From Villigracilis sp024434165 (GTDB lineage Bacteria > Chloroflexota > Anaerolineae > Anaerolineales > Villigracilaceae): a stretch of 64,000 nt of DNA. Below, piece after piece: positions 49,062-56,858 of the stretch (position 1 is the first letter of the stretch; each line of letters starts with the position of its first letter). The notes under the pieces were generated by a model that made no database searches, was not told the origin of the DNA, and saw only the letters and a program-made list of their open reading frames with translations. The DNA lies in assembly GCA_030263665.1 (NCBI GenBank), contig SZPK01000010.1, positions 56,814-120,813 on the forward strand, written 5' to 3'. A program made the translations under genes and the position numbers.

Positions 49062-49808
49062 TTACTTTGATGATTTTTTGAGCAAGTGCGCCACTTGTTT
49101 TTCCTGTTCCCGCAGCGGCTTGGCAGGGATGTTCAGGTATGTTTCCAGCCACCTGCCGGATTCCATCACATGCTCCACCGAAGCCTGCACTGCCCGGTCT
49201 GCATCCCCATTAGCCAGCGCTTCCAAAATGGCGGTGTGTTCATCGTGGGTTTGCGCCACACTGCCCGCCACGAGTTCCGGTTTGCGATACAACGCCTCGT
49301 ACAAAAGCCAGTCCGGGAAGGCGTTCGAAACGATGGTGTACAACTGAATCAGGAGCGAATTCCCCGAAGCCTCGGCAATGGATGTATGGAATTCGCGGCT
49401 GAGCTGGCGTTCCTGCGGCATGTCGTTCAAGTCCACCTGTCTGTCCATCTCCGCCATGATGGTTTTGAGTTTCGCAATCTGTTCAGCGGTGATGTGCCTG
49501 GCTGCCTCGCGGGCGATGAGCGCTTCCAGCAGGAGGCGCAAGCCGTAGGCTTCCACCACCTCTTTGTCCGTCATCTCGCGCACGCGCACGCCGCGATATG
49601 GCACACGTTCAGCGATTCCTTTTGCGACCAGCAAATCCAACGCCTCGCGCACGGGGGTCATGCTCACGCCCATCTGGCTGGCGATTTCCTCCTGCCTCAA
49701 CCATTCGCCGGTTTTGTACTTTCCCGCGATAATCTGCCGGTGCAGAGCATCGTAAATCTCTTCTTTCAGGGGTTTGTGGGTAAGTTCTCGTTCTGCTATT
49801 GACGTCAT
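49062..49808 (-). CDS. GntR/FCD-family transcriptional regulator
   Basis: A 248-residue FadR-type regulator. The N-terminal winged helix is visible as EEIYDALHRQIIAGKYKTGE, LRQEEIASQMGVSMTPVREAL and VPYRGVRVREMT. The C-terminal FCD domain has helices around SREFHTSIAEASGNSLLIQL near 140, with metal-site His residues (HDEHTAIL near 190). The next genes on its strand are the corrinoid protein and MttB-like genes; the formate dehydrogenase operon is divergent. It is the natural candidate to control both. The ATG has no ribosome site and overlaps an inverted repeat, so it may be leaderless and self-regulated. Confidence 0.85.
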   Translation of the reverse strand: MTSIAERELTHKPLKEEIYDALHRQIIAGKYKTGEWLRQEEIASQMGVSMTPVREALDLLVAKGIAERVPYRGVRVREMTDKEVVEAYGLRLLLEALIAREAARHITAEQIAKLKTIMAEMDRQVDLNDMPQERQLSREFHTSIAEASGNSLLIQLYTIVSNAFPDWLLYEALYRKPELVAGSVAQTHDEHTAILEALANGDADRAVQASVEHVMESGRWLETYLNIPAKPLREQEKQVAHLLKKSSK

Positions 49809-49830
49809 GATTATACATTATATATAATCA
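49808..49830. promoter_or_regulatory. Operator-like inverted repeat and -10 at the GntR gene start
   Basis: TGATTATA (49808-49815) and TATAATCA (49823-49830) are perfect 8-bp inverted repeats with a 7-bp spacer. A minus-strand TATAAT (49817-49822) lies eight bases from the ATG, and no ribosome site is present. Confidence 0.6.
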
Positions 49831-49998
49831 TTGACGAATTCGGAAGTGTCGCGTGTCACAAAAATGTCATTGGGTATGTTATGCCCTTCCATTTGCTCCC
49901 GCTGCCGTACCCATTCTGGGCACTTTCCTCGGCGGTGGAGACGCCGCGGCGAGCAGGAGGGGAAGGTCATCGTGTATACTTGCCATATTGGAGATTTC

Positions 49999-51687
49999 AT
50001 GTCTGAAATTGACCTTGCCCCGCTGAAACCCGCCATCGAAAAATTCATTCCGTTAGGTCGCTCCGGGCTGCTGCCCGCCCTGCATGAAGCGCAAAAAATT
50101 TACGGCTGGCTGCCCGAGCCGGTCGCCTCCGAAGTGGCAAAAAGCCTGCGCGTCCCGCTCGCGGATGTGCATGGGGTGATCGAGTTTTACGCTCTCTTTT
50201 ACAACGAACCGATTGGGCGGAAAGTGATTCGAGTCTGCACCGACCCTGCCTGCGCCTTGAAAGATGCGGATGGATTGCTCGCCAGCCTGTGCAAAAAGCA
50301 TGACCTCGAACCGCATCCCGCAGGGGGACACGGTCAGACGACGGGCGACCTGTCCCTGACCATCGAGCCGAGCCCATGCCTGGGAATGTGTGAACTCGCG
50401 CCGGCAGTCTGGACGATGGACAATGGACGATGGACGGTTGGCGACGGTGAAACCCGCCCGCGTTCTTTGGTTTACGGCTCGATCCGCGAACTGACGAAAA
50501 ATTGCGGCAATGGCACCACTTCCCTGAAGCAATACGGCGAATACAAGGGACTTCAAAAAGCCCTCACGATGCAGCCCAAAGCCGTGGTCGAAGAGATCAA
50601 GTCCGCAGGTCTGGTGGGACGCGGCGGCGCAGCCTTTCCCACAGGCATCAAATGGGAGGGTGCGGCGAACGCCCCGGGCGATCAAAAATACGTCATCTGC
50701 AATGCGGATGAGTCCGAGCCGGGAACGTTCAAAGACAGGATTCTTTTATTGGACGACCCGCATCGCACCATCGAAGGGATGTGCATTGCGGCGTATGCCA
50801 TCGGCGCAAGGAAAGGCTATATCTATGTGCGCGGGGAATACCCGTACATTGTTCCCGTTTTGGAAAATGCCCTGAACGAAGCAAGGGAAGCAGGGTATTT
50901 GAATAATTTTGATATCGAAATTCGCGTCGGCGCGGGCGCCTATATTTGTGGCGAGGAGACCGCGCTGTTTGAGTCCATCGAAGGGAAGCGCGGCTTTCCG
51001 CGCATCAAGCCGCCCTTCCCGACGACTCATGGTTTGTTTGGCAAGCCCACCGTCATCAACAACGTCGAGACCTTGTGCAACGTGCCGCTGATTCTCGAAA
51101 GAGGCGCGGCGGAATACCGCAAGATCGGCACGGAGAAATCGCCCGGTCCGAAGTTGTTCTGCGTCTCCGGTGACGTGGCTCAGCCTGGCTTGTACGAAGT
51201 GCCGTTCGGCGTCACCTTGCGCGAACTGATGGATATGGCTGGCGGCGTTGCCGGTGGCAGGGAATTGCAGTCCGTTTTATTCGGCGGGGCGGCGGGAGCC
51301 TTTGCCACCTCCGACCACCTCGACATGAAAATGACCTTCGAAGACCTGCGCGCGGCGGGATTGCCGCTTGGCTCCGGCGTGGTGATGGTCTTCGATGAGA
51401 CACGCGACATGCGCGATGTGTTGAAACGGTTGGGGAAATTCTTCGCGCACGAATCCTGCGGCAAATGCTATCCCTGCCAGATGGGCACCCAGCGCCAGAT
51501 GGAAATCCTGGACCGCATCGCCGAAGGCAGGGTCGAAGAAGGCGACTTTATCCGCTTGCAGGATGTCGGCTGGACAATGACCGACGCGAGCATTTGCGGT
51601 CTTGGACAAACGGCGGCGAGCGCGGTATTGTCGGCGATGAAGTTATGGCCAGAGCTTTTCGTCGAAGGTCAAACGTCGAAGGTCTAA
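49999..51687 (+). CDS. NuoE-NuoF fusion: NADH-binding diaphorase subunit of formate dehydrogenase
   Basis: A 562-residue fusion. The NuoE-like part (1-165) has four [2Fe-2S] cysteines at 80, 85, 127 and 131. The NuoF-like part (about 175-562) has the FMN/NAD region GLVGRGGAAFPTGIKW near 204 and GAGAYICGEETALFE, and the [4Fe-4S] set SCGKCYPC plus SICGLGQ near the end. It passes electrons from formate to NAD+. Between the two parts, TMDNGRWTVGDGE (about 139-151) is encoded by a heptamer array, and the last residues (EGQTSKV) by another. I chose 49999, which has GGAG five bases upstream; the longer frame from 49831 is not supported. Confidence 0.88.
   Translation: MSEIDLAPLKPAIEKFIPLGRSGLLPALHEAQKIYGWLPEPVASEVAKSLRVPLADVHGVIEFYALFYNEPIGRKVIRVCTDPACALKDADGLLASLCKKHDLEPHPAGGHGQTTGDLSLTIEPSPCLGMCELAPAVWTMDNGRWTVGDGETRPRSLVYGSIRELTKNCGNGTTSLKQYGEYKGLQKALTMQPKAVVEEIKSAGLVGRGGAAFPTGIKWEGAANAPGDQKYVICNADESEPGTFKDRILLLDDPHRTIEGMCIAAYAIGARKGYIYVRGEYPYIVPVLENALNEAREAGYLNNFDIEIRVGAGAYICGEETALFESIEGKRGFPRIKPPFPTTHGLFGKPTVINNVETLCNVPLILERGAAEYRKIGTEKSPGPKLFCVSGDVAQPGLYEVPFGVTLRELMDMAGGVAGGRELQSVLFGGAAGAFATSDHLDMKMTFEDLRAAGLPLGSGVVMVFDETRDMRDVLKRLGKFFAHESCGKCYPCQMGTQRQMEILDRIAEGRVEEGDFIRLQDVGWTMTDASICGLGQTAASAVLSAMKLWPELFVEGQTSKV
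50408..50450. repeat. Heptamer array in frame at the NuoE-NuoF junction
   Basis: ACGATGGACAATGGACGATGG and GACGGTTGG units of the intergenic GATGGAC family encode TMDNGRWTVGDG, just after the last [2Fe-2S] cysteine of the NuoE part. Confidence 0.85.
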
Positions 51688-51725
51688 TGGTTTGCCGACG
51701 TTTGACCTTCGGCTTTTGACTCTAA
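51663..51725. repeat. GGTCAAA/TTTGACC array after nuoEF
   Basis: GAAGGTCAAACGTCGAAGG then CGTTTGACCTTCGGCTTTTG: two inverted halves around the stop codon, able to form a stem, and forming the last codons of the NuoEF fusion. Confidence 0.75.
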
Positions 51726-51735
51726 AGGTGAATTT

Positions 51736-52443
51736 ATGACAGTTACATTGGTAATGGACGGCAAGAATATAGCAATCGAAGACGGTAAAACGTTGCTCGA
51801 GGCCGCCCGCGAAAACGGGATTGACATCCCCACGATTTGCTTCCACGAAGCGACCACTCCCAACGCCATCTGCCGCATCTGCGTGGTGGAAGTGGAGGGG
51901 CAGAGAGTCCTCCAGCCGGCGTGCATCGTCAAGGCGGGAGCAGGCATGAAGGTCCAGACCAGAAGCGAGAAGGTCATCCGCGCGAGACGAACCATTTTGG
52001 AAATGCTTGCCTCCACCATGGATCTATCCGAAGCGGAGGACATCCAGGCAATGATGTTTGACTACGGCGCGTCGTCCAACCGTTTCCCCGATGCCGAACG
52101 GCGCGAGTCGGAGGTCAAGGACGACAACCCGATGTACGTGCGCGATTACTCGAAATGCCTGCTGTGCTGGCGCTGCGTGCAGGTCTGCGCGGACGACGCG
52201 CAATACACATACGCGATCAACTTCGAGGGGCGCGGTTACGAAACCCAGATCGGCACGTTTTTCGACAAGCCCATCCCCGAAACGACCTGTGTGCTGTGCG
52301 GTCAATGCGTGGGCGTCTGCCCGACGGGCGCGTTGAAACCGAAGCGCGAATTTTTATTGGAACAAGGCATGAGCCCGCAGGAGATTTCGGTTTTGAATAC
52401 TGGTAGAAAAAACAGGTCGAAGGTCAAAGGTCAAAGGTCGTGA
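51736..52443 (+). CDS. Ferredoxin-type subunit of formate dehydrogenase (NuoG N-terminus-like)
   Basis: A 235-residue electron-transfer protein. A plant-type [2Fe-2S] domain has cysteines 35, 46, 49 and 63. Then comes a helical linker (80-140) and two [4Fe-4S] motifs, CLLCWRCVQVC and CVLCGQCVGVCPTGA, near 145-205. It resembles the first domains of NuoG and of HydA- or FdhA-linked subunits, connecting FdhA to the NuoEF diaphorase. The His-ligated cluster motif of NuoG is not evident. The last twelve residues (RKNRSKVKGQRS) come from a heptamer array. AAAGGTG precedes the ATG. Confidence 0.87.
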   Translation: MTVTLVMDGKNIAIEDGKTLLEAARENGIDIPTICFHEATTPNAICRICVVEVEGQRVLQPACIVKAGAGMKVQTRSEKVIRARRTILEMLASTMDLSEAEDIQAMMFDYGASSNRFPDAERRESEVKDDNPMYVRDYSKCLLCWRCVQVCADDAQYTYAINFEGRGYETQIGTFFDKPIPETTCVLCGQCVGVCPTGALKPKREFLLEQGMSPQEISVLNTGRKNRSKVKGQRS

Positions 52444-52470
52444 CCTGCGACTTTCGACCTTTGACTCACT
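52405..52470. repeat. GGTCAAA/TTTGACC array between the ferredoxin gene and fdhA
   Basis: Left half GGTCGAAGGTCAAAGGTC, right half CGACTTTCGACCTTTGAC: the same inverted arrangement as at 51663-51725, again straddling a stop codon. Confidence 0.8.
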
Positions 52471-52480
52471 TGGAGGTACG

Positions 52481-54697
52481 ATGATCAAACCCAACCGAAT
52501 CACCACCACCACCTGCCCTTACTGCGGTGTGGGCTGCACACTGGAACTGCACGTCAAGGACGATTTCATTTACAAAGTGACCAGTCCCTTCGATTCGCCT
52601 GTCAATCACGGTAATCTGTGTGTGAAGGGTCGTTTCGGTTATGACTTTGTCTATCATCCCAAACGCGTCACGACCCCGCTCGTACGGCGGTATTTGCTCG
52701 AAGGCAAACCAAAACCCGAAGGACGTGAACAAGTTTTTGCCGTCAGCACGACCGGTAACCCAATCTCTAATTCTCTAATCTCCAATGACTGGGACTGGGT
52801 CGAAACCGACTGGGAGACTGCCCTCAACCTTACCGCCGATAACCTTGTCCGCATCTACAAACGCGACGGCTCGGATGCGATGGCGGTTTATTGCTGCGCC
52901 AAAGCCACGAACGAAGATAACTACCTTTTGCAAAAGATGTTCCGCGCGTTGTTCCGCACCAACAACGTGGACCACTGCACACGGCTCTGCCATGCAGGTT
53001 CGGTGGTTGCGCTGCAACAGGCGATTGGCTCCTCCGCGATGAGCAACACAGCGGGACAAGTGATGCTGAACGACGTGTTCATCGTCACAGGCTCGAACAC
53101 CTCCGAAAATCATCCCATCATCGCTTTGCAAATGAAAGAGGCAGTGCAAAAGCGCGGCGCGAAAATGATCGTCGTGGACCCGCGCCGCATCGAACTGGTG
53201 GACTTTGCCGAAATGTGGCTGCCGCTCAAACCCGGCACGAATGTACCCGTCTTCTTCGCGATGGCGCATGTGATCGTCAAAGAAAACCTGGTCAATTGGG
53301 ATTTCGTCAACTCGCGCACGGAAGGCTTCAACGAATACATCGAATCGCTCGAAAAATTCACGCCCGAATACGCCGAGGAAATTTCGGGCGTCCCCGCCGA
53401 GGATATTCGCAAAGCCGCGCGCATGTACGCCAAAGCAAAGAACGCTGCGATTTATTGGGGCATGGGCATCTCGCAGCTTTCGCACGGCACGGCTTCCGCG
53501 CTTGCGCTGATTCACCTTGCCTTCCTCACGGGTCATGTCGGACGCGACGGCACGGGCCTGAATCCCTTGCGCGGACAAAACAACGTGCAGGGTGCAAGCG
53601 ACATGGGCGCGATGCCGTTTCATTATCCTGGCTACATGCGCGTGGATAATCCCGAAAACCGCGCCAAGTGGGAAAAAGCCTGGAACATCGAAGAAGGCGG
53701 ATTAAGCCTCAAGCTTGGACTCACCACGACTGAAATCCTCAGCCATGCGCACGAGGGAGGCGTCCGCGCGCTTTACATCATGGGCGAGAACCCGATGATG
53801 TCCGAGCCGAATCTCAACGAGACCCGCGAACACATGAAGCAACTTGAGTTCCTCGTCGCGCAGGATATTTTCATCAACGAGAGCGGCGCGTTTGCAGATG
53901 TCTTCCTGCCCGCCGTGCCTTTCGCCGAAAAAGACGGGACGTTTTCGAATACAGACCGAAGAGTGCAACGAGTTCGCGCCGCGCACCCGCCGCGTGGAGA
54001 ATCCCGCCCCGATTGGAAAATCATCTGTGATTTGGCGCTGCGCATCGAGTCTCGACTGGGAGTTGCCACAAGCCATTGGACCTATTCCAACCCCGAAGAG
54101 ATTCTGCGTGAGATGGCAAGCGTGAACGAAGATTACGCAGGCGTCACTTACGAGCGCATCGAAAAAGTCGGCTTGATCTATCCCGTGCCGACCCTCGACC
54201 ATCCCGGCACGCCAACGCTCTTCACCGACTCCTTCCCGCGCGGCAAAGGGAAGTTTCACCAACTCGATTACGTCCCCGTGATGGAAGAAGTGGACGATGA
54301 ATATCCGTTCATCCTCACGACGGGACGTGTGCTGGAACACTGGCACGGCGGCACGATGACCCGCAACTCCGCATTGAATGAGGCATACCCCGAAGCCCGC
54401 GTGGAGATCCACCCCGCCGACGCGGACATTCACGGCATCAAGCACAACGATCCCGTGCGCGTCAAATCCCGCCGTGGAGAGGTCGTCCTGCGCGCCAGCG
54501 TGACCGAAAAGACATCCGTCGGCGTGGTCTTCATCCCCTTCCATTTCGCCGAAGCCGCCGCAAATTTATTGACCAACGACGCCCTCGACCCGCAGGCGAA
54601 GATCCCCGAATTCAAAGCCTGCGCCGTGCAGGTCTTTCCCGCACGGGAGAGCGACTTGCCGAACCCAGAGGTTGTTGTGCAAAGAGGGCGGTATTGA
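52481..54697 (+). CDS. fdhA: Formate dehydrogenase catalytic subunit, cysteine type
   Basis: A 738-residue molybdopterin oxidoreductase that oxidises formate to CO2. The N-terminal [4Fe-4S] cluster uses Cys12, Cys15, Cys19 and Cys47. The active site lies in NNVDHCTRLCHAGSV: Cys170 followed by His171, at the place where selenium enzymes have selenocysteine, so this is a cysteine variant. VIVVDPRRIELVDF-like and GQNNVQGASDMGAMP segments bind the bis-MGD cofactor, and the C-terminal domain (ILTTGRVLEHWHGGTMTRNS) closes the site. Residues about 92-103 (GNPISNSLISND) are encoded by an in-frame repeat. GGAGG precedes the ATG. FdhD is absent from the window. Confidence 0.92.
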   Translation: MIKPNRITTTTCPYCGVGCTLELHVKDDFIYKVTSPFDSPVNHGNLCVKGRFGYDFVYHPKRVTTPLVRRYLLEGKPKPEGREQVFAVSTTGNPISNSLISNDWDWVETDWETALNLTADNLVRIYKRDGSDAMAVYCCAKATNEDNYLLQKMFRALFRTNNVDHCTRLCHAGSVVALQQAIGSSAMSNTAGQVMLNDVFIVTGSNTSENHPIIALQMKEAVQKRGAKMIVVDPRRIELVDFAEMWLPLKPGTNVPVFFAMAHVIVKENLVNWDFVNSRTEGFNEYIESLEKFTPEYAEEISGVPAEDIRKAARMYAKAKNAAIYWGMGISQLSHGTASALALIHLAFLTGHVGRDGTGLNPLRGQNNVQGASDMGAMPFHYPGYMRVDNPENRAKWEKAWNIEEGGLSLKLGLTTTEILSHAHEGGVRALYIMGENPMMSEPNLNETREHMKQLEFLVAQDIFINESGAFADVFLPAVPFAEKDGTFSNTDRRVQRVRAAHPPRGESRPDWKIICDLALRIESRLGVATSHWTYSNPEEILREMASVNEDYAGVTYERIEKVGLIYPVPTLDHPGTPTLFTDSFPRGKGKFHQLDYVPVMEEVDDEYPFILTTGRVLEHWHGGTMTRNSALNEAYPEARVEIHPADADIHGIKHNDPVRVKSRRGEVVLRASVTEKTSVGVVFIPFHFAEAAANLLTNDALDPQAKIPEFKACAVQVFPARESDLPNPEVVVQRGRY
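52750..52787. repeat. TCTCTAA/CTCCAAT repeat in frame inside fdhA
   Basis: AACCCAATCTCTAATTCTC and TAATCTCCAATGAC match the units between MttB copies 2 and 3 (45.1 kb). They encode NPISNSLISND in fdhA, before the DWDWVETDWETAL helix. Confidence 0.8.
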
Positions 54698-54784
54698 GAA
54701 AATCTTGGAGAGATAAAGGAATTCACGAAGGCTATCGTAATTGGCTTTCGCGTTCAACACTTTATTCGTTATAGGGTGTCTCGA

Positions 54785-55813
54785 ATGAAAAAATTGCCCA
54801 GGTCGTTAAAGATCACATCTCTCTTGATCCATGGTTTGTTGATTCTGATTTATTTGGCGGGGTGCAATCTTGGTGCGCCGACCCAGCCTTCGCCCACGGC
54901 TACTGAAGTTGTGTCAGTACCCGTTGAGGCTCAAACCGATGATCCATCGGCTGCCAATCCAAATACTCCCAACATCTCTCCCAATACGAACGTCACCCCG
55001 CTTGCCCCACCGAGTGCGGGGTTAGCAGGACATATCGTTTTCGCGTCCGATCGGGAAGATGGAGACCTGGAAATTTATTCGATGAATGCTGATGGGGGAG
55101 AAGTTGCCCGGTTGACCAATGAGATCGCAAAGGACACCCAGCCTGTTTGGAGTCCGGACGGCACACGAATTGCATTCGTCTCGGAGCGCGATGGCGACAG
55201 GGAACTTTATGTCATGAATGCCGATGGCACAGGCGTGACGCGATTAACCAACGCCCCCGGCATGGACTACAATGCAGTTTGGTCGCCGGATGGAAGCAAG
55301 ATCGCCTTCGAAAGTACCCGTGATGGACAAGGCGCTGCCGAGATTTACGTCATGAACGCGGACGGGAGCAATCAAGTCAACGTTTCCAACAGTCCGCTCG
55401 AAGACAACAGCCCGCGCTGGGATCGCACTTACCCCAATATCCTGCACTTCACAACGAGCGGACCCGAAATAACCGTTTCAGTGGATGTGAATACCGGGCA
55501 AACAGGTTTCCAGCCGGATACATACACCAGGTTCCCGATCTTCTCGCCGTTTGGCGATATGTTGTTTATAAAATTGGTGGACGACCAACAGGAAATCTTT
55601 TTATGGAAAGGCGCTGATGTTGAAGGTCTCAATCTGACGAACAGCCCGGCGATTGACGTTAATCCCTCCTGGTCTCCCGATGGCAGCCATATCGTATTCG
55701 ACACCGACCGTGACGGGAACGTGGAAATCTATATTGTGGATAAAGAGGGACAATTTCTTGTAAATATTACGAACAACCCTGCGTTTGATGGCTTCCCGAA
55801 CTGGGGTCCGTAG
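54785..55813 (+). CDS. TolB-like beta-propeller lipoprotein
   Basis: A 342-residue surface lipoprotein: hydrophobic signal peptide ending in a lipobox (YLAGCNLG, Cys near 27), a Thr/Pro/Asn-rich linker to about 75, then five or six TolB-type propeller strands with the motif SPDGTRIAFVSERDGDRELY repeated (VWSPDGSKIAFESTRDG, SWSPDGSHIVFDTDRDG and others). Such proteins bind ligands or partner proteins outside the cell. I chose the ATG at 54785 over a GTG nine bases earlier. A strong terminator follows. Confidence 0.82.
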   Translation: MKKLPRSLKITSLLIHGLLILIYLAGCNLGAPTQPSPTATEVVSVPVEAQTDDPSAANPNTPNISPNTNVTPLAPPSAGLAGHIVFASDREDGDLEIYSMNADGGEVARLTNEIAKDTQPVWSPDGTRIAFVSERDGDRELYVMNADGTGVTRLTNAPGMDYNAVWSPDGSKIAFESTRDGQGAAEIYVMNADGSNQVNVSNSPLEDNSPRWDRTYPNILHFTTSGPEITVSVDVNTGQTGFQPDTYTRFPIFSPFGDMLFIKLVDDQQEIFLWKGADVEGLNLTNSPAIDVNPSWSPDGSHIVFDTDRDGNVEIYIVDKEGQFLVNITNNPAFDGFPNWGP

Positions 55814-55856
55814 ACGTGAACTTGTGTTTGCCAAAGCCGCTGTAGGTACTAAAATG

Positions 55857-55889
55857 AAATACGGAGATTTTGAAATCTCCGTATTTTTT
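55857..55889. terminator. Bidirectional terminator between converging genes
   Basis: AAATACGGAGATTT and AAATCTCCGTATTT form a perfect 14-bp stem with loop TG, followed by a T-run. It serves the lipoprotein gene on the plus strand and overlaps the stop codon of the SDR gene on the minus strand. Confidence 0.9.
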
Positions 55890-56817
55890 ATTGCTGTGGA
55901 ATACTTCGCGCTTCCAGATGTTTATCCAGCAACGCAATCAACTCATCGCGGGAATAATTGTGCATTGGGTTGTCATTCTCATCCAGTAATTTCGAGATCA
56001 GGGCGTTGATCACGCGATTCCCTTCCCAATGGGTGCCAACCAGATAGCGCATCTTCGGCTTTTCGCTGAACAGTGCATCGCGGACAGCATCCCAAACGAT
56101 TTCAGGTGAAGATGGCTTGCGGTTGGTCGCAGACTCGGGCTCATTGGGATTTGGTTCTGACTCTTCTGTAAAACTTTGGAGAACCATTTCCGCCTCTGCT
56201 TTGAACGGCGGTTGGGCGCGCTGGAAGTGGGCGATCGTGCCTGCCATCATATTGTTGCCGATATCGCTGACGATTCCCCCTGGCTGGATCACGCTGACCT
56301 GTACTCCATATGGTTTAAGTTCATCATACAAGACTGCGGTATAGGCTTCCAGCGCATGTTTTGTCATGATGTATGGACCGTAATATTTGCTTGTCAGCAT
56401 CCCGCCTTGTGAACCGATGTTGACCACCCGTCCTTTGGCTTCGACCAATAATTGTATAAAGGCATTCGTGACGCGGTGCGGACCAAACACATTGACATTG
56501 AAAATATCGTACATCTCTTCGTCCGTCCAGGTAACCAACATGCCGAGATCTCCAACACCAGCGTTGTTGACCAGCCCGTAAAGCCCGCGACCAGATTCGG
56601 ATACTTTCTCAAAAGCGGCTCGAACCTGCTCCGCATTTCGAACATCCATAAGAAGGGGAATGACGTTTTCGATTTTTGATAAGGCTTCCACATCTGCTTC
56701 TTTGCGCACCGTGGCATAGACGGGATGCCCGCGCCCGGCGAGCCTGAGCGTCAGATGTTTTCCAATTCCGCTGCTGGCGCCTGTAACGAGGATGGCTTGG
56801 GTGGATGGGTGAGTCAT
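55888..56817 (-). CDS. Short-chain dehydrogenase/reductase
   Basis: A 309-residue classical SDR: cofactor motif ILVTGASSGIGKHLTLRLAG near 9-28, LVNNAGVGDLGML near 82, catalytic Tyr-Lys in YGPYIMTKHALEAY near 145-158 and PGGIVSDIGNNM near 179. It has about 55 more residues than the minimal fold at its C-terminus, with an Asn/Glu/Ser-rich insert (TEESEPNPNEPES) near 218. The substrate is unknown. An AAAGGAC ribosome site lies upstream, and its -10 shares an element with the divergent YigZ-family gene. Confidence 0.83.
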   Translation of the reverse strand: MTHPSTQAILVTGASSGIGKHLTLRLAGRGHPVYATVRKEADVEALSKIENVIPLLMDVRNAEQVRAAFEKVSESGRGLYGLVNNAGVGDLGMLVTWTDEEMYDIFNVNVFGPHRVTNAFIQLLVEAKGRVVNIGSQGGMLTSKYYGPYIMTKHALEAYTAVLYDELKPYGVQVSVIQPGGIVSDIGNNMMAGTIAHFQRAQPPFKAEAEMVLQSFTEESEPNPNEPESATNRKPSSPEIVWDAVRDALFSEKPKMRYLVGTHWEGNRVINALISKLLDENDNPMHNYSRDELIALLDKHLEARSIPQQ

Positions 56818-56844
56818 GGATAAAGTCTTGTCCTTTCGGGCGTT

Positions 56845-56858
56845 AGTATAATCAACTT
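56845..56858. promoter_or_regulatory. Shared -10 between the SDR and YigZ-family genes
   Basis: AGTATAAT (56845-56852) reads TATAAT on the plus strand, six bases from the YigZ-family ATG with no ribosome site, and TATACT on the minus strand, used with a leader and AAAGGAC by the SDR gene. Confidence 0.55.

Noticed and set aside
52981..52995. Selenocysteine in formate dehydrogenase
   Set aside because: The active-site codon is TGC for cysteine, followed by His; there is no in-frame TGA.
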